Assembly (NCBI GenBank): GCA_964501185.1
Contig: CAZCRT010000002.1
Coordinates: 1 to 64,000, forward strand
DNA length: 64,000 bases
Direction: 5' to 3'
From: BS150m-G50 sp964501185 [NCBI: uncultured Bacteroidia bacterium]
GTDB taxonomy: Bacteria > CAIWAD01 > BS150m-G50
Below, in pieces: positions 18,142 to 31,400 of this stretch (its first letter is position 1; the number at the start of each line of letters is the position of its first letter). A program made the position numbers and the translations under genes. The notes under the pieces were generated by a model. It saw only the letters and a program-made list of their open reading frames with translations. It was not told the origin of the DNA and made no database searches.

Positions 18142-18264
18142 AATGTTCGAGATGTGTTAAGATGATTAGTAAACAGTTGTCAATAACTTTGAGATCAAAG
18201 AAACTGTATCCATTTATAGTAAGCGCAAAAAAGGCCATCCTGGTGGATTCTTTGGAGGAAGGAT

Positions 18265-18402
18265 GTGGGAACCCGGGGTGTCCACGAAGTGGCATATGAT
18301 CTACTTGAAGAAATAAAAACTACTGCTTCCCATGAGAACAGAAATGTTTTGGAAATTCTTACAGCATACTCTAAAGTGATAAAGTTCAAAACAGGGAACT
18401 AA
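18265..18402 (+). CDS. Candidate small protein (45 residues)
   Basis: A GTG at 18265 is preceded by GGAGG with a six-base gap and opens a 45-residue frame that includes VAYDLLEEIKTTASHENRNV and LEILTAYSKVIKFKTGN. The composition is helix-forming, unlike random out-of-frame translation. The frame upstream of the GTG is closed only at 18220-18222, so this could also be the tail of a decayed longer gene. It lies 43 bases before the bactofilin start. I recognise no family. Confidence 0.3.
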   Translation: MGTRGVHEVAYDLLEEIKTTASHENRNVLEILTAYSKVIKFKTGN

Positions 18403-18445
18403 CGTACAAAGACAGCAATTCAGGTAGTAGAGAGAGTGAGAACCT

Positions 18446-18874
18446 ATGGAAACTCAACAAACTGTCATCGGTAAAGAAGCATCGATTGAAGGTGTACTGA
18501 CGATCAAAAATTCTGTACTGATTGATGGCAATATCAAAGGTGAGCTGTCATCCACCGAAACTGTAACAATCGGTGCCGATGGTCTCATGAACGGCAATGT
18601 TCACGGTAAGAACATCGTCATCGGCGGTAAGGTAGAGGGTTCGGTAACAGCTACCGAGCGGGTAAAGCTGGAAAGCAACGCAAAGCTAGATGGTGATATT
18701 ATTACCATGAAGCTTGTCATTGAAGAAGGTGCCCGTTTTGAGGGATCCTGCAGTATGTCGGGGCAGAAGAGTCCTGCGTCCACGAAGCCAGGCACTGTTC
18801 CACCAGTAGCTGGTACACCAGACAAGAAACCGCAGAAACCTGACAGTGCCGGAGAAAACTCGCTGCGTCTGTAG
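18446..18874 (+). CDS. Bactofilin (polymer-forming cytoskeletal protein)
   Basis: The 142-residue protein has the bactofilin beta-helix core: TVIGKEASIEGVLTIKNSVL, IDGNIKGEL, TVTIGADGLMNGNVHGKNI and KVEGSVTATERVKL, in short hydrophobic-turn repeats up to about residue 105. A disordered Pro/Lys/Ser tail follows. Bactofilins polymerise without nucleotide and scaffold envelope enzymes. Its TAG stop is followed at once by the ATG of atpZ, so it may share a transcript with the ATP synthase genes. Confidence 0.9.
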   Translation: METQQTVIGKEASIEGVLTIKNSVLIDGNIKGELSSTETVTIGADGLMNGNVHGKNIVIGGKVEGSVTATERVKLESNAKLDGDIITMKLVIEEGARFEGSCSMSGQKSPASTKPGTVPPVAGTPDKKPQKPDSAGENSLRL

Positions 18875-19129
18875 ATGCTTAAGCGAGACCCTGCTACCCG
18901 TGAAGCCCTGCGCAGATCAGCCGGTTATGTAGACCTCGGGCTGCGGCTGGCGCTGGTAATCATGGGCGGCAGTCTGGGTGGCTGGTGGTTGGATAAAAAG
19001 CTGGGGCTGTTGCCCTGGTTGACATTGCTTGGAACAGCTGCAGGCCTGGTGATCGGTTTCTACTGGTTTATCATGGCGCTGCGTGATCTTGAGCAGAGTG
19101 ACGAACAGCAAGAGGACGAACAGGAATGA
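18875..19129 (+). CDS. atpZ: AtpZ/AtpI-type ATP synthase-associated membrane protein
   Basis: This 84-residue protein has two hydrophobic segments (LGLRLALVIMGGSLGGWWL and LLGTAAGLVIGFYWFIMAL) around a WLDKKLG turn, the layout of AtpZ/AtpQ proteins encoded at the head of F1Fo operons. These proteins are thought to help c-ring assembly or Mg2+ supply. It begins directly after the bactofilin stop and overlaps the next gene by four bases. Confidence 0.8.
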   Translation: MLKRDPATREALRRSAGYVDLGLRLALVIMGGSLGGWWLDKKLGLLPWLTLLGTAAGLVIGFYWFIMALRDLEQSDEQQEDEQE

Positions 19130-19473
19130 TCCTGGAATTACTTCTGGGTGCCAGTACGGCGTTAGTACTTTTTCTAATTTCACTGGCTCTGATGCTGAGC
19201 GCGATAGGGAAGGGTACCAGCAGGCTGTTGGCCGCGGTGTCTATCACCTTTCTGCTGAAACTGGTGTTGATATTTCTGGCCCTGTTGATGGTGAAAACCC
19301 TGCTGGGTGAGATCAGTTCAAATTACATCTGGAGCCTGGTTATCAACTACCTGGCACTGCTACTGCTGCAGGTGTTTGTTGTTGTGCGGCGTATACGAAA
19401 GTTGAGTGATGAACCGGAAGCTGGTAATCCAGCAGCTATGGAAACCGTTTCTGAAACAGAGGAACTTGCATGA
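19126..19473 (+). CDS. atpI: AtpI-like ATP synthase protein I
   Basis: The 115-residue protein is mostly membrane-embedded, with about four hydrophobic segments (ELLLGASTALVLFLISLAL to YLALLLLQVFVVVRRI) and a charged, acidic tail. Its place between atpZ and atpB and its length fit the poorly conserved AtpI group. It overlaps both neighbours by four bases. The family link rests mainly on position and topology. Confidence 0.65.
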   Translation: MILELLLGASTALVLFLISLALMLSAIGKGTSRLLAAVSITFLLKLVLIFLALLMVKTLLGEISSNYIWSLVINYLALLLLQVFVVVRRIRKLSDEPEAGNPAAMETVSETEELA

Positions 19474-20468
19474 TACCTGGTAAGGATAGAGTTTTCCCCA
19501 ACCTTATCGCCAGCTTTTTTGTAGTGACCATTCTATCGCTGGCTGTCTTTGCAGCAGCTGAATCTGGTCACACTGCAAATCATCCTGTAACCGCAGATGT
19601 TCACGCTGCCAAAGCTTCAGCACAGACCGATCAGCACGCTCAGGCAGCTTCGCATGAAGATCCTGAACATGGAGATGGTAATGCCGTACTGCATCACCTC
19701 GAACATCATCTCTGTGATGGCTACGAGGTGGAACTGCCCGGCTTTTCCCTGCATTCCTTTATTCCGTTCAGTATCGGTGGCAAAGAAATGCTGGTCACCA
19801 AGCATGTATACTTCCTGTGGATCAGCGGACTGCTGCTGATTCTACTCGGACTGACAGCACGCCGCAAGTATCAGGATGGCGTTCCACGGGGTGGACTCTC
19901 CAACGCTCTGGAAGCTATCATCATCTTTGTCCGTGATGATGTAGTATTGCCAAATGCTGGTCCAGCTGCGATCAAATACCTCGGTTTCTTCATCACCCTG
20001 TTCATGTTCATTCTTGTCATGAACCTGCTGGGGATGGTTCCCTGGGGTTCCTCTGCCAGCGGTAATATTTCCGTCACTGCCACCCTGGCCGGTATTTCTT
20101 TCCTGATGATACACTGGAGTGGAATTCGTGAGCATGGGCTTTTCCGCCATTTCGGCAATTTGATACCACATGGTGTACCGGTAGCGCTCTATCCGATACT
20201 GTTGCCCATTGAGATCCTGGGTATGTTCACAAAACCCTTTGCGCTGGCTATGCGGCTTTTCGCCAATATGCTCGCCGGTCACGCGGTTATCGCAACATTT
20301 CTGGCGCTGATTCCGGTCGGTCTGGTAGGTGCGCTCACTATCGGCTCGCTGGCTGTGGCCGGTTCGGTAGCCATCAGTATGCTGGAACTGTTTGTTGCGT
20401 TCCTGCAGGCATACATTTTTACTATGTTGACAGCGATTTTCATCGGCGGAGCATTGAATCCGCATTAG
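19470..20468 (+). CDS. atpB: F1Fo ATP synthase subunit a, with long N-terminal extension
   Basis: The 332-residue subunit a forms the ion half-channels next to the c-ring. The essential arginine is R262 in AMRLFANMLAGH, and the C-terminal helix LELFVAFLQAYIFTMLTAIF is typical. About 90 residues precede the core: a signal-like segment (ASFFVVTILSLAVFAAAES) and then a His/Ala-rich stretch (for example HHLEHHLCDGYEVELPG). Extended, His-rich AtpB forms are known in the Bacteroidota/Chlorobiota group. The start overlaps atpI by four bases. Confidence 0.95.
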   Translation: MIPGKDRVFPNLIASFFVVTILSLAVFAAAESGHTANHPVTADVHAAKASAQTDQHAQAASHEDPEHGDGNAVLHHLEHHLCDGYEVELPGFSLHSFIPFSIGGKEMLVTKHVYFLWISGLLLILLGLTARRKYQDGVPRGGLSNALEAIIIFVRDDVVLPNAGPAAIKYLGFFITLFMFILVMNLLGMVPWGSSASGNISVTATLAGISFLMIHWSGIREHGLFRHFGNLIPHGVPVALYPILLPIEILGMFTKPFALAMRLFANMLAGHAVIATFLALIPVGLVGALTIGSLAVAGSVAISMLELFVAFLQAYIFTMLTAIFIGGALNPH

Positions 20469-20476
20469 TGATATTA

Positions 20477-20491
20477 CCCGGCAATACCGGG
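20477..20491 (+). promoter_or_regulatory. First hairpin in the atpB-atpE gap
   Basis: CCCGG and CCGGG form a five-pair stem around a CAATA loop, nine bases after the atpB stop. There is no U-run after it, so it is not a standard terminator. It may protect or punctuate the mRNA between subunits a and c. Confidence 0.4.
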
Positions 20492-20508
20492 AGGCTTGAG
20501 ATTTGTAG

Positions 20509-20530
20509 CATCGGTGCCCGGTGACCGATG
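20509..20530 (+). promoter_or_regulatory. Second hairpin in the atpB-atpE gap
   Basis: CATCGGT and ACCGATG form a seven-pair perfect stem with an eight-base loop, 50 bases before the atpE start. Together with the first hairpin it fills the only long gap of the ATP synthase operon. Confidence 0.5.
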
Positions 20531-20553
20531 GAGAAGATATCTGACATTAGTAA

Positions 20554-20799
<246 letters not shown>

Positions 20800-20833
20800 T
20801 TATTGTTGCATATAAATCTATGACGGGATTCGC

Positions 20834-21331
20834 ATGAATTTCAGCGAGATTATCAACCCGCAACCGGGGTCGATCTTCTGGACTCTGATCACCTTCATCA
20901 TTCTGGTAATTGTCCTCAGGCGTTTTGTCTGGGGGCCGCTGACCGCTGCTCTCAAGAGTCGCGAGGATGGTATACGCCAGGATATCGATGATGCAAAGAA
21001 GCAGAACGAGGAAGCGGAGAAACTCCGCGTCCGAAATGAAGAGCTTCTGCTGCAGGCGCGTAGCGAAGCGCAGGTGATTCTGGGTGATGCCAGGAAACGG
21101 GCACAGGCCCAGGAAGAGGAACGGAAGCAGCTACTGGAAGCGGAAGTGGAAAAACTGCGTGATCGCGCAAAAGCGGAGATTGAGCAGGAAGGCAGCAAGG
21201 TGATTGAGCAGATACGTGAACAGGCTGTTGATCTGGTTACAGCGTCCGCTCAAGCCATGTTGACCAGGTCGTTGACCGAAGCTGACCGGGAGGAGATTGT
21301 CCGGCAAACACTGGACAAGCTTAAATCATGA
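20834..21331 (+). CDS. atpF: F1Fo ATP synthase subunit b
   Basis: The 165-residue subunit has one N-terminal membrane helix (SIFWTLITFIILVIVLRRFVW) followed by a long charged coiled coil rich in Lys, Glu and Arg (about residues 40-140). It forms the peripheral stalk with the delta subunit. Only one b-type gene is present, so the stalk is probably a homodimer. The stop overlaps the atpH ATG. Confidence 0.93.
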   Translation: MNFSEIINPQPGSIFWTLITFIILVIVLRRFVWGPLTAALKSREDGIRQDIDDAKKQNEEAEKLRVRNEELLLQARSEAQVILGDARKRAQAQEEERKQLLEAEVEKLRDRAKAEIEQEGSKVIEQIREQAVDLVTASAQAMLTRSLTEADREEIVRQTLDKLKS

Positions 21332-21882
21332 ACAGCAGGTTGAGCCGTACATACGCCAGAGCGCTGTTTCTGGCTGCCCGGAATCGTGAGTGCATTACTG
21401 TAGTACAGGAGCAGTTGCAGGTGCTGGCAGAACCACTCCAGGGTGATCTGGGGCGTTTTCTGCAATCTACCAGCCAGAGTAAAACGAGCGTTATGAAACT
21501 GACCGCTGAACTGGTCAGGGAACTTTTCCCGGATCAGGAAACGGAACTGCTCATAAACCTCCTGCAACTCACTGTGGAAAAAGGACGTACACAGCTGCTG
21601 CCTGAGATAGTACAGGAATACGCTACCCTCTGCGACGAGGAGCAGGGCCTGGAGCGGGGTCAGCTGAAGGTTGCTGCAGAGCTCTCACCAGAGTTGCTGG
21701 CACAGCTTGAAAATGGTGTAAGCCGGTGGCGCGGTCATAATGTAAAACTCGAGCAGGAACAGGATCCTGATCTGATAGGTGGTTTTGTCATTCAACTTTC
21801 CGGCCGTGATGGATCTGCACAGATTGATGCCAGCCTGCGAAGTGCTCTACAACAGCTGAAAAACAAGTTGCTTGCCGACTGA
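21328..21882 (+). CDS. atpH: F1Fo ATP synthase subunit delta
   Basis: The 184-residue protein has the OSCP/delta N-terminal signature RLSRTYARALFLAA and the C-terminal segment DPDLIGGFVIQLSGRDGSAQ followed by a predicted helix LRSALQQLKNKL. It joins the b stalk to the top of F1. Length is normal. It overlaps atpF by four bases and is separated from atpA by 31 bases containing GAGGAG. Confidence 0.92.
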   Translation: MNSRLSRTYARALFLAARNRECITVVQEQLQVLAEPLQGDLGRFLQSTSQSKTSVMKLTAELVRELFPDQETELLINLLQLTVEKGRTQLLPEIVQEYATLCDEEQGLERGQLKVAAELSPELLAQLENGVSRWRGHNVKLEQEQDPDLIGGFVIQLSGRDGSAQIDASLRSALQQLKNKLLAD

Positions 21883-21913
21883 AGGAAAGCCGAAGGAAAT
21901 ATGAGGAGAAGAA

Positions 21914-23421
21914 ATGCGGACAAATCCTGAAGAGATCGTTTCACTGCTGAAGCAGCGGATTGAGGGTTTCTCCAGCGAGATCGACATTGCGGAAACCGGT
22001 CAGGTGATCATGGTGGGTGATGGTATCGCCCGCGTGTTCGGACTGGAAAACGTCATGGCGGGGGAATTGATAGAATTCCCCGGTGAAGTCATGGGCATGG
22101 CGATGAACCTGGAAGAGGACAATGTCGGTTGTGTGCTGTTTGGTGGCGAGACAAGCATCCGCGAAGGTGATGTCGTCAAGCGCACCGGCCGGATTGTTGA
22201 GATTCCGGTAGGTGAGGAAATGCTCGGACGGGTTGTCAATCCGCTGGGATTGCCTCGCGACGGTCGTGGCCCGATCAATACAGACCAGAAAGTACCGATT
22301 GAGCGTAAAGCTACCGGTGTAGTGACACGGCAGCCGGTGAAGGAATCTCTGGCTACCGGTATCAAGGCGATCGATTCGATGATTCCCATCGGTCGTGGTC
22401 AGCGTGAGCTGATTATCGGTGACCGGCAGACCGGGAAAACAGCCATCGCACTGGATACGATTATCAACCAGAAGGGCAAGGATGTCATCTGTGTTTATGT
22501 CGCTGTCGGCCAGAAGGGTTCCACTATCGCCAAGGTGGTGAAGACGCTGGAAGAGCATGGCGCCATGGATTATACGGTAGTTGTGTCTTCCACAGCTGTA
22601 GAAGTTGCACCGATTCAGTTCCTGGCACCATACGCCGGAGCAGCTATCGGTGAATTCTATCGCGATCAGGGTAAGCACGCACTGGTTATCTATGATGATC
22701 TGACCAAGCATGCCTGGGCCTACCGTCAGATGTCGCTGCTGCTGCGCCGTCCACCCGGACGAGAAGCTTATCCCGGTGATGTTTTTTATCTCCATTCCAG
22801 ATTGCTGGAACGGGCTGCCAAGCTTTCCGATGCTGAAGGTGGTGGTTCCCTGACAGCTCTGCCAATTATCGAAACTCAAGCGGGTGATGTCTCCGCTTAT
22901 ATTCCTACAAATGTAATTTCCATTACTGACGGGCAGATATTCCTGGAATCGGATCTCTTCTATTCCGGTATACGCCCGGCGATTAATGCCGGTATTTCAG
23001 TATCGCGTGTAGGTGGCTCCGCGCAGCCAAAAGCGATGCGTAAAGTTGCCGGTTCGATGCGTCTGGAAATGGCGCAGTACCGTGAGCTGGAAGCGTTCGC
23101 CAAGTTTGGATCTGACCTGGACAAAGCCACTCAACAACAGCTGACCCGTGGTTCCCGTCTGGTGGAGCTGCTCAAACAGAAGCAGTATCAGCCACAGCCG
23201 GTGGAAAACCAGGTTGCCGTGATCTTCCTCGGCATCAATGGTTTCCTGGATGAGATTCCCCTGGATAAAGCTCTTGAAGTTGGAGAAGGATTTATTGACT
23301 TCCTGCAGGGCAGTCGTCCACAGTTGCTGGAGCAGTTGCGGAGCGATGAGGGGTTGACCGACGAACTGGCCGAACAGCTCAAGCAGGCTGCAACTGAATA
23401 TCTCAAGGGAGTTCAGTACTG

Positions 23422-23422
<1 letters not shown>
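21914..23422 (+). CDS. atpA: F1Fo ATP synthase subunit alpha
   Basis: The 502-residue regulatory subunit has the Walker A motif GDRQTGKT at residues 169-176, the GQREL lead-in, and the alpha/beta signature [17 protein letters not shown] with the arginine finger. Length and sequence are canonical. It ends one base into the atpG start. Confidence 0.98.
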
Positions 23423-26084
<2,662 letters not shown>

Positions 26085-26142
26085 CTGTGTTTATCCTGTC
26101 ATGTTAAGTTTTCACAGGCGGGCACTGTAAAAGCAGTACATC

Positions 26143-26170
26143 TTGACTATTCCCTGCTGAGAATTATATT
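26143..26170 (+). promoter_or_regulatory. Predicted promoter of the TPR-ExbBD operon
   Basis: TTGACT (26143-26148) and TATATT (26165-26170) are 16 bases apart, the best sigma-70-type match in the gap after atpC. The leader to the first TPR gene would be about 145 bases. Confidence 0.5.
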
Positions 26171-26321
26171 TTCTACTAATGTATGGTGTTCGAGTCCTGT
26201 TTACAGCATTTGATTAATGCATGGTATCGACAACTGAGTGTTCCAACAAGTACAGGGTAGGTCGTCATTCAACCCTCAACCTGAAGCAGATTCACAGCCA
26301 GAAAATAGGGAGTACGGGATT

Positions 26322-28442
26322 GTGATAAGGAAGCTGCCTTACCGTTTCCTCCTGCCACTGTTTCTTTTGCTGCCGTTAGTGCAGCTACAGGCCTTCACTT
26401 CTGAAGACTCTACGCAGTTCCAGGAAGAGCTGCGAGATTACTACCGAAACCGGATCATCGATTTCAACTACGAGCTGTCACTTAAAGAAGCCACACTGTT
26501 GGGACAACTCCGTTCACTCAATCGTGAGCTGCGCCAACGGGGTGACTTTGCACCACCTGCCGGTTTCTACGACAGTTCGATCGATAGTTTTGTTTCACAG
26601 GAACGTGTTTCTGAGGAGCTTGCCAGTTCTATCAATTTGCCAAAGCGGGTAGATGCCTGGATGCTGCAGCAACGTCGGATCCTGGAAGCTAAATCACTGA
26701 AAATTGATAACCACAAGTTTCAGCTTATTGCAGATTCCCGCAACGATCAGGTGTTACGCATGTTCCGTTTTGATCTGGAAATGGCTGCGTATACCTATGC
26801 AAATGGCAATTATGAATTGGCCATTATGCAGTTTGAGGATATCATCCGTTATTACAGTTATGTTAATCTGGATGATGTTTATTTCCTGCTGGCAGAGGCT
26901 AATTTCGCTGCGTTGCGTTACGAGGCTGCCCGGGAATACTACCTCTATTTACTGAACGAGTTTCCTGATAATCCCTGGCTGGGTCCGTTGCTGACTCACC
27001 TGTTATACAGCTGGTTCAGTTCAGGCAGCTATGAAGAAATTACAGCATTTTTTGACAGCTGGAAAATGCTGATTATTACCCTTCCGGAAGAGTGGCGTGA
27101 TGAAATCCTCTATATGGTTGGTGTCTCCTTCTACCAGATCGAGGATTATGAGAGAGCACTGGAACTGCTTTCCCAGGCAGGTGGTGAGTACACTCTGCGC
27201 AGTCGTCACCTGCAGGCCACCTGTTGTATCTTTCTTGATGAAACCGAACAGGCGCAGGAGCTGCTGAATGATCTGGGCAGCATTAAGTTGAGACGGGGCA
27301 ACCAGGAACTCCACGGTTACATCCGTGATGACGCTAACATCAAAATGGGTTATCTGATGTTTGAGCGTGGTGAGTTCCAGGAAGCTCTGGCAGCCTTCGA
27401 CCGGGTAGGTGTTGATTCCCCACTGGCAGACAATGCAATACTGGGACGCGCCTGGGCTGAGATAAACGTCAGTGACTACGAAAGCGCTATTGAGTATTCG
27501 CGTGAACTGATCGAGTTGTACCCCGGTTCCCGTTTCATTTTTGAAGCTTATGTTCTGGCCGGGCATGCCTATGAGCTGTTTGAGCTGCAGGACAATTCCG
27601 TTGCGTATTATACACATGTACTGCAGGAAGGTGAACGTTTCAATCGCATTCAGGAGTACAGTGAAGAGCGACGTAATATTGTCAGGGAACTGAAGCGATT
27701 GCGCCAGCTTGAAGCAACTGTTTTCGATGATGAGGACCTGGTCGGCTATCAGGATTATCTGAAACTCAATGAAGACCTGAACACACTGTATCGCCGTGTG
27801 CGCTATCTACTCCTGATGGAAGCGAATGAAGCGATGCGGGAATACATTGTTGAACGGGCAGCAATTCAACGACTGCAACAACAGCTGCTGAGTATTGCAG
27901 ATCCCGCTCTTGCTTTAAATGACCCGGATATTATAGCAGCGGTGGGTGAATTACGCCATACCGGTCGTCAGCTGGACAAACGGATTGTGCTGTCAGGTTT
28001 GATAGAGATCAATAAAAACCCCATTGTGCAGCTTGAAAACGAGATTGCATACCGTGAAAGCCTCTTTGAAGGTGTACGGGCGGAAGTAGTTGAAGAGCAG
28101 CAGTTAATTGCTACAGCTGTTGAAGAAAGCGAGCTGCTGGTAACCAGATGTAAAGAGGGTGAGCAGCTTGCAGATGTGGTGAGCAGTCAGGTTAACTGGA
28201 ATATGCTCCACGATCTTGAAGGCCTGCTGGACCGTTACCAGACTCGATTGCACCTGAATCGCAGAGAACCGGTTTCCTCGAATATTGACCGCTGGAGTGA
28301 TATCAGTTTTTCAAGGCTGGCGCTTGGTAAGATTCAGTTTAACCAGTTGATGGAAATGGACGACCGCCTGGAGGAAGTAGACGGTTATCTGAATGCCATT
28401 GACCAGCTGCTGGAGCAGATGGAGGTCCCTGTTGCAGAATAG
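26322..28442 (+). CDS. Exported TPR protein, first of the ExbBD-linked operon
   Basis: I start at GTG 26322 because AGGGAG precedes it and it opens a signal peptide (core LPYRFLLPLFLLLPLVQLQA). The longer frame from 26238 puts polar residues first. The 706-residue mature protein is built of TPR-like helix pairs (AYTYANGNYELAIMQFEDII, VYFLLAEANFAALRYEAARE, MGYLMFERGEFQEALAAFDR). A long coiled-coil-like C-terminal third follows (about residues 500-700). It is predicted periplasmic. Its 3' end overlaps the giant TPR gene by 11 bases. No specific family is recognised; similar TPR proteins accompany ExbBD-type motors in gliding bacteria. Confidence 0.75.
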   Translation: MIRKLPYRFLLPLFLLLPLVQLQAFTSEDSTQFQEELRDYYRNRIIDFNYELSLKEATLLGQLRSLNRELRQRGDFAPPAGFYDSSIDSFVSQERVSEELASSINLPKRVDAWMLQQRRILEAKSLKIDNHKFQLIADSRNDQVLRMFRFDLEMAAYTYANGNYELAIMQFEDIIRYYSYVNLDDVYFLLAEANFAALRYEAAREYYLYLLNEFPDNPWLGPLLTHLLYSWFSSGSYEEITAFFDSWKMLIITLPEEWRDEILYMVGVSFYQIEDYERALELLSQAGGEYTLRSRHLQATCCIFLDETEQAQELLNDLGSIKLRRGNQELHGYIRDDANIKMGYLMFERGEFQEALAAFDRVGVDSPLADNAILGRAWAEINVSDYESAIEYSRELIELYPGSRFIFEAYVLAGHAYELFELQDNSVAYYTHVLQEGERFNRIQEYSEERRNIVRELKRLRQLEATVFDDEDLVGYQDYLKLNEDLNTLYRRVRYLLLMEANEAMREYIVERAAIQRLQQQLLSIADPALALNDPDIIAAVGELRHTGRQLDKRIVLSGLIEINKNPIVQLENEIAYRESLFEGVRAEVVEEQQLIATAVEESELLVTRCKEGEQLADVVSSQVNWNMLHDLEGLLDRYQTRLHLNRREPVSSNIDRWSDISFSRLALGKIQFNQLMEMDDRLEEVDGYLNAIDQLLEQMEVPVAE

Positions 28443-31400
28443 AATCCTGCTCGTACTCTTGCTGCTGTTCCTGTTTCAGCCGGAATCTAACGGTCAACCC
28501 GGTGACGATGGATCATCTGAAGATCTGTTGGCGAAATGGGATGTAATTTCCACCATGAGCATCAGCCCGCAGGCGGATGCCTGGATCGAAGAGGGCAACC
28601 TGATCGTAGCTGATTACCGGGAATGGCAGCAACTGCAGGTAAACACCCTGGATTCCCTGAGCAGGGTTCAGGTTGAAAAGAGCATTAGTGAACTCGGTGT
28701 CAGGCTTCGATACCTGCTGAGAAAGGTCGAGCAGGCGCGTATATTCTCTCTGTCACCGGAGGAATTGATAGCCCTGCGTGAGCAGTATCAGCGTGAATCT
28801 GATTCGTTGCAGAGTTCCTATGACGGTTTACGTGACCAGATCCTTGTCGAAGGTGATAATTTCCTTCACACCTACCCCAATGACCCGCTGTTACGCAAAT
28901 ACAAACGCAAGGATGTGGTTGCTGATATGTGTATGCGTCTGGGCGAACTGCATCAGCAGCAGGCACAGGAAGAATATTACCTTGAACTGGACCGGTATGA
29001 ACAGCGAATGCAAGTGGCGACCGAGCAGGGAACCACTTTCCGTGAGACCGCACCGGAACCTGACCTGAGCCGCTCTGTAGAATTGTACCTCAAGATAGTA
29101 AATGAGTTTCCCAACAGTCATTATGTCGCTGACGCTCTTTATAACCTGGCAATCATTCAGGAACGGTCAGACGATCCGGTAAAACAGCAGGAAGCTGTGG
29201 AGTTTTACACCAGTCTGGCTGAAAGGTTTCCAGAATCTCGCTACGCAGCCGAAGCCTGGATGCGAATCGGCGAATACTGGTATGGCAGAGGGAGTCAGGA
29301 TGATTACGCTCGTGCTATCGGGGCATACACACAGGTACTGGAGTACCCTGAATACAGCAGTCGTGACAAGGCACTCTACAAACTGGGGTGGACACACTAT
29401 CAGATGCTGGAATACGAGCAGTCAGTAAGTTATTTCAAACAGACTGTAACACACGCCAGGCTGCAGAGCCTGGCTGGTGAGGAATCACTGGTAGCGCTGG
29501 AGAATGAATCAATTCGCTATATTGCCATCAACTATGCTGATCCTGAATGGGAGCAGGGTGGTGCGGAAAACCTGGCTGCTTTTATCCGTGAGCAGGATGA
29601 TGTATACGATGATTACGGTTTTACACTGGCACTGACCTATGCCGATATCCTTAAAGAAGAAGCGCTCGATTTCCGGCTGGCGGTTGATGCATATGATATG
29701 GTCCTGGGTCTTTATCCGGGAAGCGCTACCGGGCCACTGGTATTGGAAAAACTGGTTGCCTGTTATTCCGGGCAGGCTCTCAACAGCCCTGAACTGGCTT
29801 ATCTGGCCCGTAACCGTTTTGGTGAGCTGTTTCTCGAGAATGAAGAGTGGCTGCAGGAAAACAGTGCTGATTCACTGTTGAATAATGCACGTGATGTGAT
29901 GAACACACATCAACTCAGCAATGTCAACCAGGCTTTGCGAAAAGCCGAGCGGGATAATTCCGTAGCTTCTTACGAAGAGTTCCTGCAACAGGCTCGCCGT
30001 TTTCTCAACTTATTCCCTGCAGATAGCAGTGCTTTCCAGGTACACTGGAATCTTGCCAAGGTTCTTGAGACACCTCTTGAACGGTACAGCACTGCCTGGG
30101 AAGAGTTCATGCTGATAACAGCACTCTATTCACCCGAACGTGATCTGATGCCTGCATCAATCAACGCAATCGTGATGGGGCAGCACCTTGTCGGACAGAT
30201 GCCGCTTTTCGAGCCGGATTCGGCTGCAGCCTGGGAACTGGCTCCGGATGAGGAGAAACTGGTCCAGGCTCTGGAGCGTTTCGTCGAACTGTTTCCTGAG
30301 GCAGAACAGTCACCTGAATACCTGAACAACATGGGTGGCATCTATCATCAGCATAGACTGTGGTCAGAAGCAAGGGCCTACTTCCAGCGGTTGATAAATG
30401 ATTATCCTGAATCGGCACTGGTTGGAGATGCTTATCTCTTCACCATCGAAGGATATTTCGAACAGCAGAACTTTGCTGGCGCTGAGGCTGCCGCACGTGA
30501 TCTATCAGCTCTGGCACTTACTCCCGCCCTGGTAGCACGTGCCGAGGAAGCCCTGGCGCAGGCTGTGTTCTCTTCAGCGCGCCTGCTGCGTGGTGGAGAT
30601 GACCATCTCGCTGCGGCGGAGGAGTTTAAACGCGTAGCACTGGAGGTTCCGGATGCGGACTTTGCTGATGCTTCGCTGTTTGATGCTGCAGCTGAATATC
30701 GCCGGGCGGAAGCGTGGCTGGATGCTGCAGAGACATACATTCTGCTGGTCAGCAGTTATCCCGCCTCAGAATTTGCTGATCGCTCCCTGAGGTTGGCAGC
30801 CTATACTTATCTGGATGAGCTTGAGAACATGGTCGCGGCTGGAGAGGTCTTCGAGCAGCTGGCCATGGATTATCCGGGCTCCGAGTTCAGTCAGGAAGCG
30901 TTGACCAATGCCGGTTTCTGTTATTATCAGAGCAGTGACTGGGAAAGCACGCTGCGGGTTAACAATCACTATCTGCAGATATGGCCGGATGCTGAAAACG
31001 CTGCTTCGGTTCTGTTTGGCAATGCTGAACTATACCTGAAGATGGAACAGCTCAGTGCTGCGAACGGTATCTACCGTGACTTTGCATTACGGTTCCCCAA
31101 TGATCCAAGGACTGTACGGGCTTTTTATGAACGGGGACAGTATTTCCTGAGTCATGGTGACAGCACTCAGGCTGCTGTAGAATTCAGAAGTACAACTGCC
31201 CGCAACAGAGAGCTGGCACAGGCTGGACATGAAACGGGTGACTTCTATGCCGCCAGAGCACTGCACTATCTGGTACTGCAGGAGTATGATGCATACTGTG
31301 CGATACAGCTGATGCAACCGCAGAGCCTGCATGAGCAGCTGCTGGCACAGAAGAAAATCGCCCGTGCGGAATTGCTCGATCAGCTCTATGAGTTGATCGG

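Larger units (their letters stand above)
17960..18445. other. AT-rich divergent intergenic region
   Basis: This 486-base gap separates the minus-strand LamG/VCBS gene from the plus-strand bactofilin-ATP synthase genes. It is clearly more AT-rich than its surroundings from 18050 to 18230. It holds a candidate minus-strand promoter, a 12-base perfect palindrome and one short candidate gene, all listed separately. I see no tRNA, insertion sequence or terminator in it. Confidence 0.6.

Noticed and set aside
26180-26215. GTTCGAGTCC looks like a tRNA T-loop.
   Set aside because: The flanking bases do not pair as a T stem, and no acceptor or anticodon arm can be built nearby.
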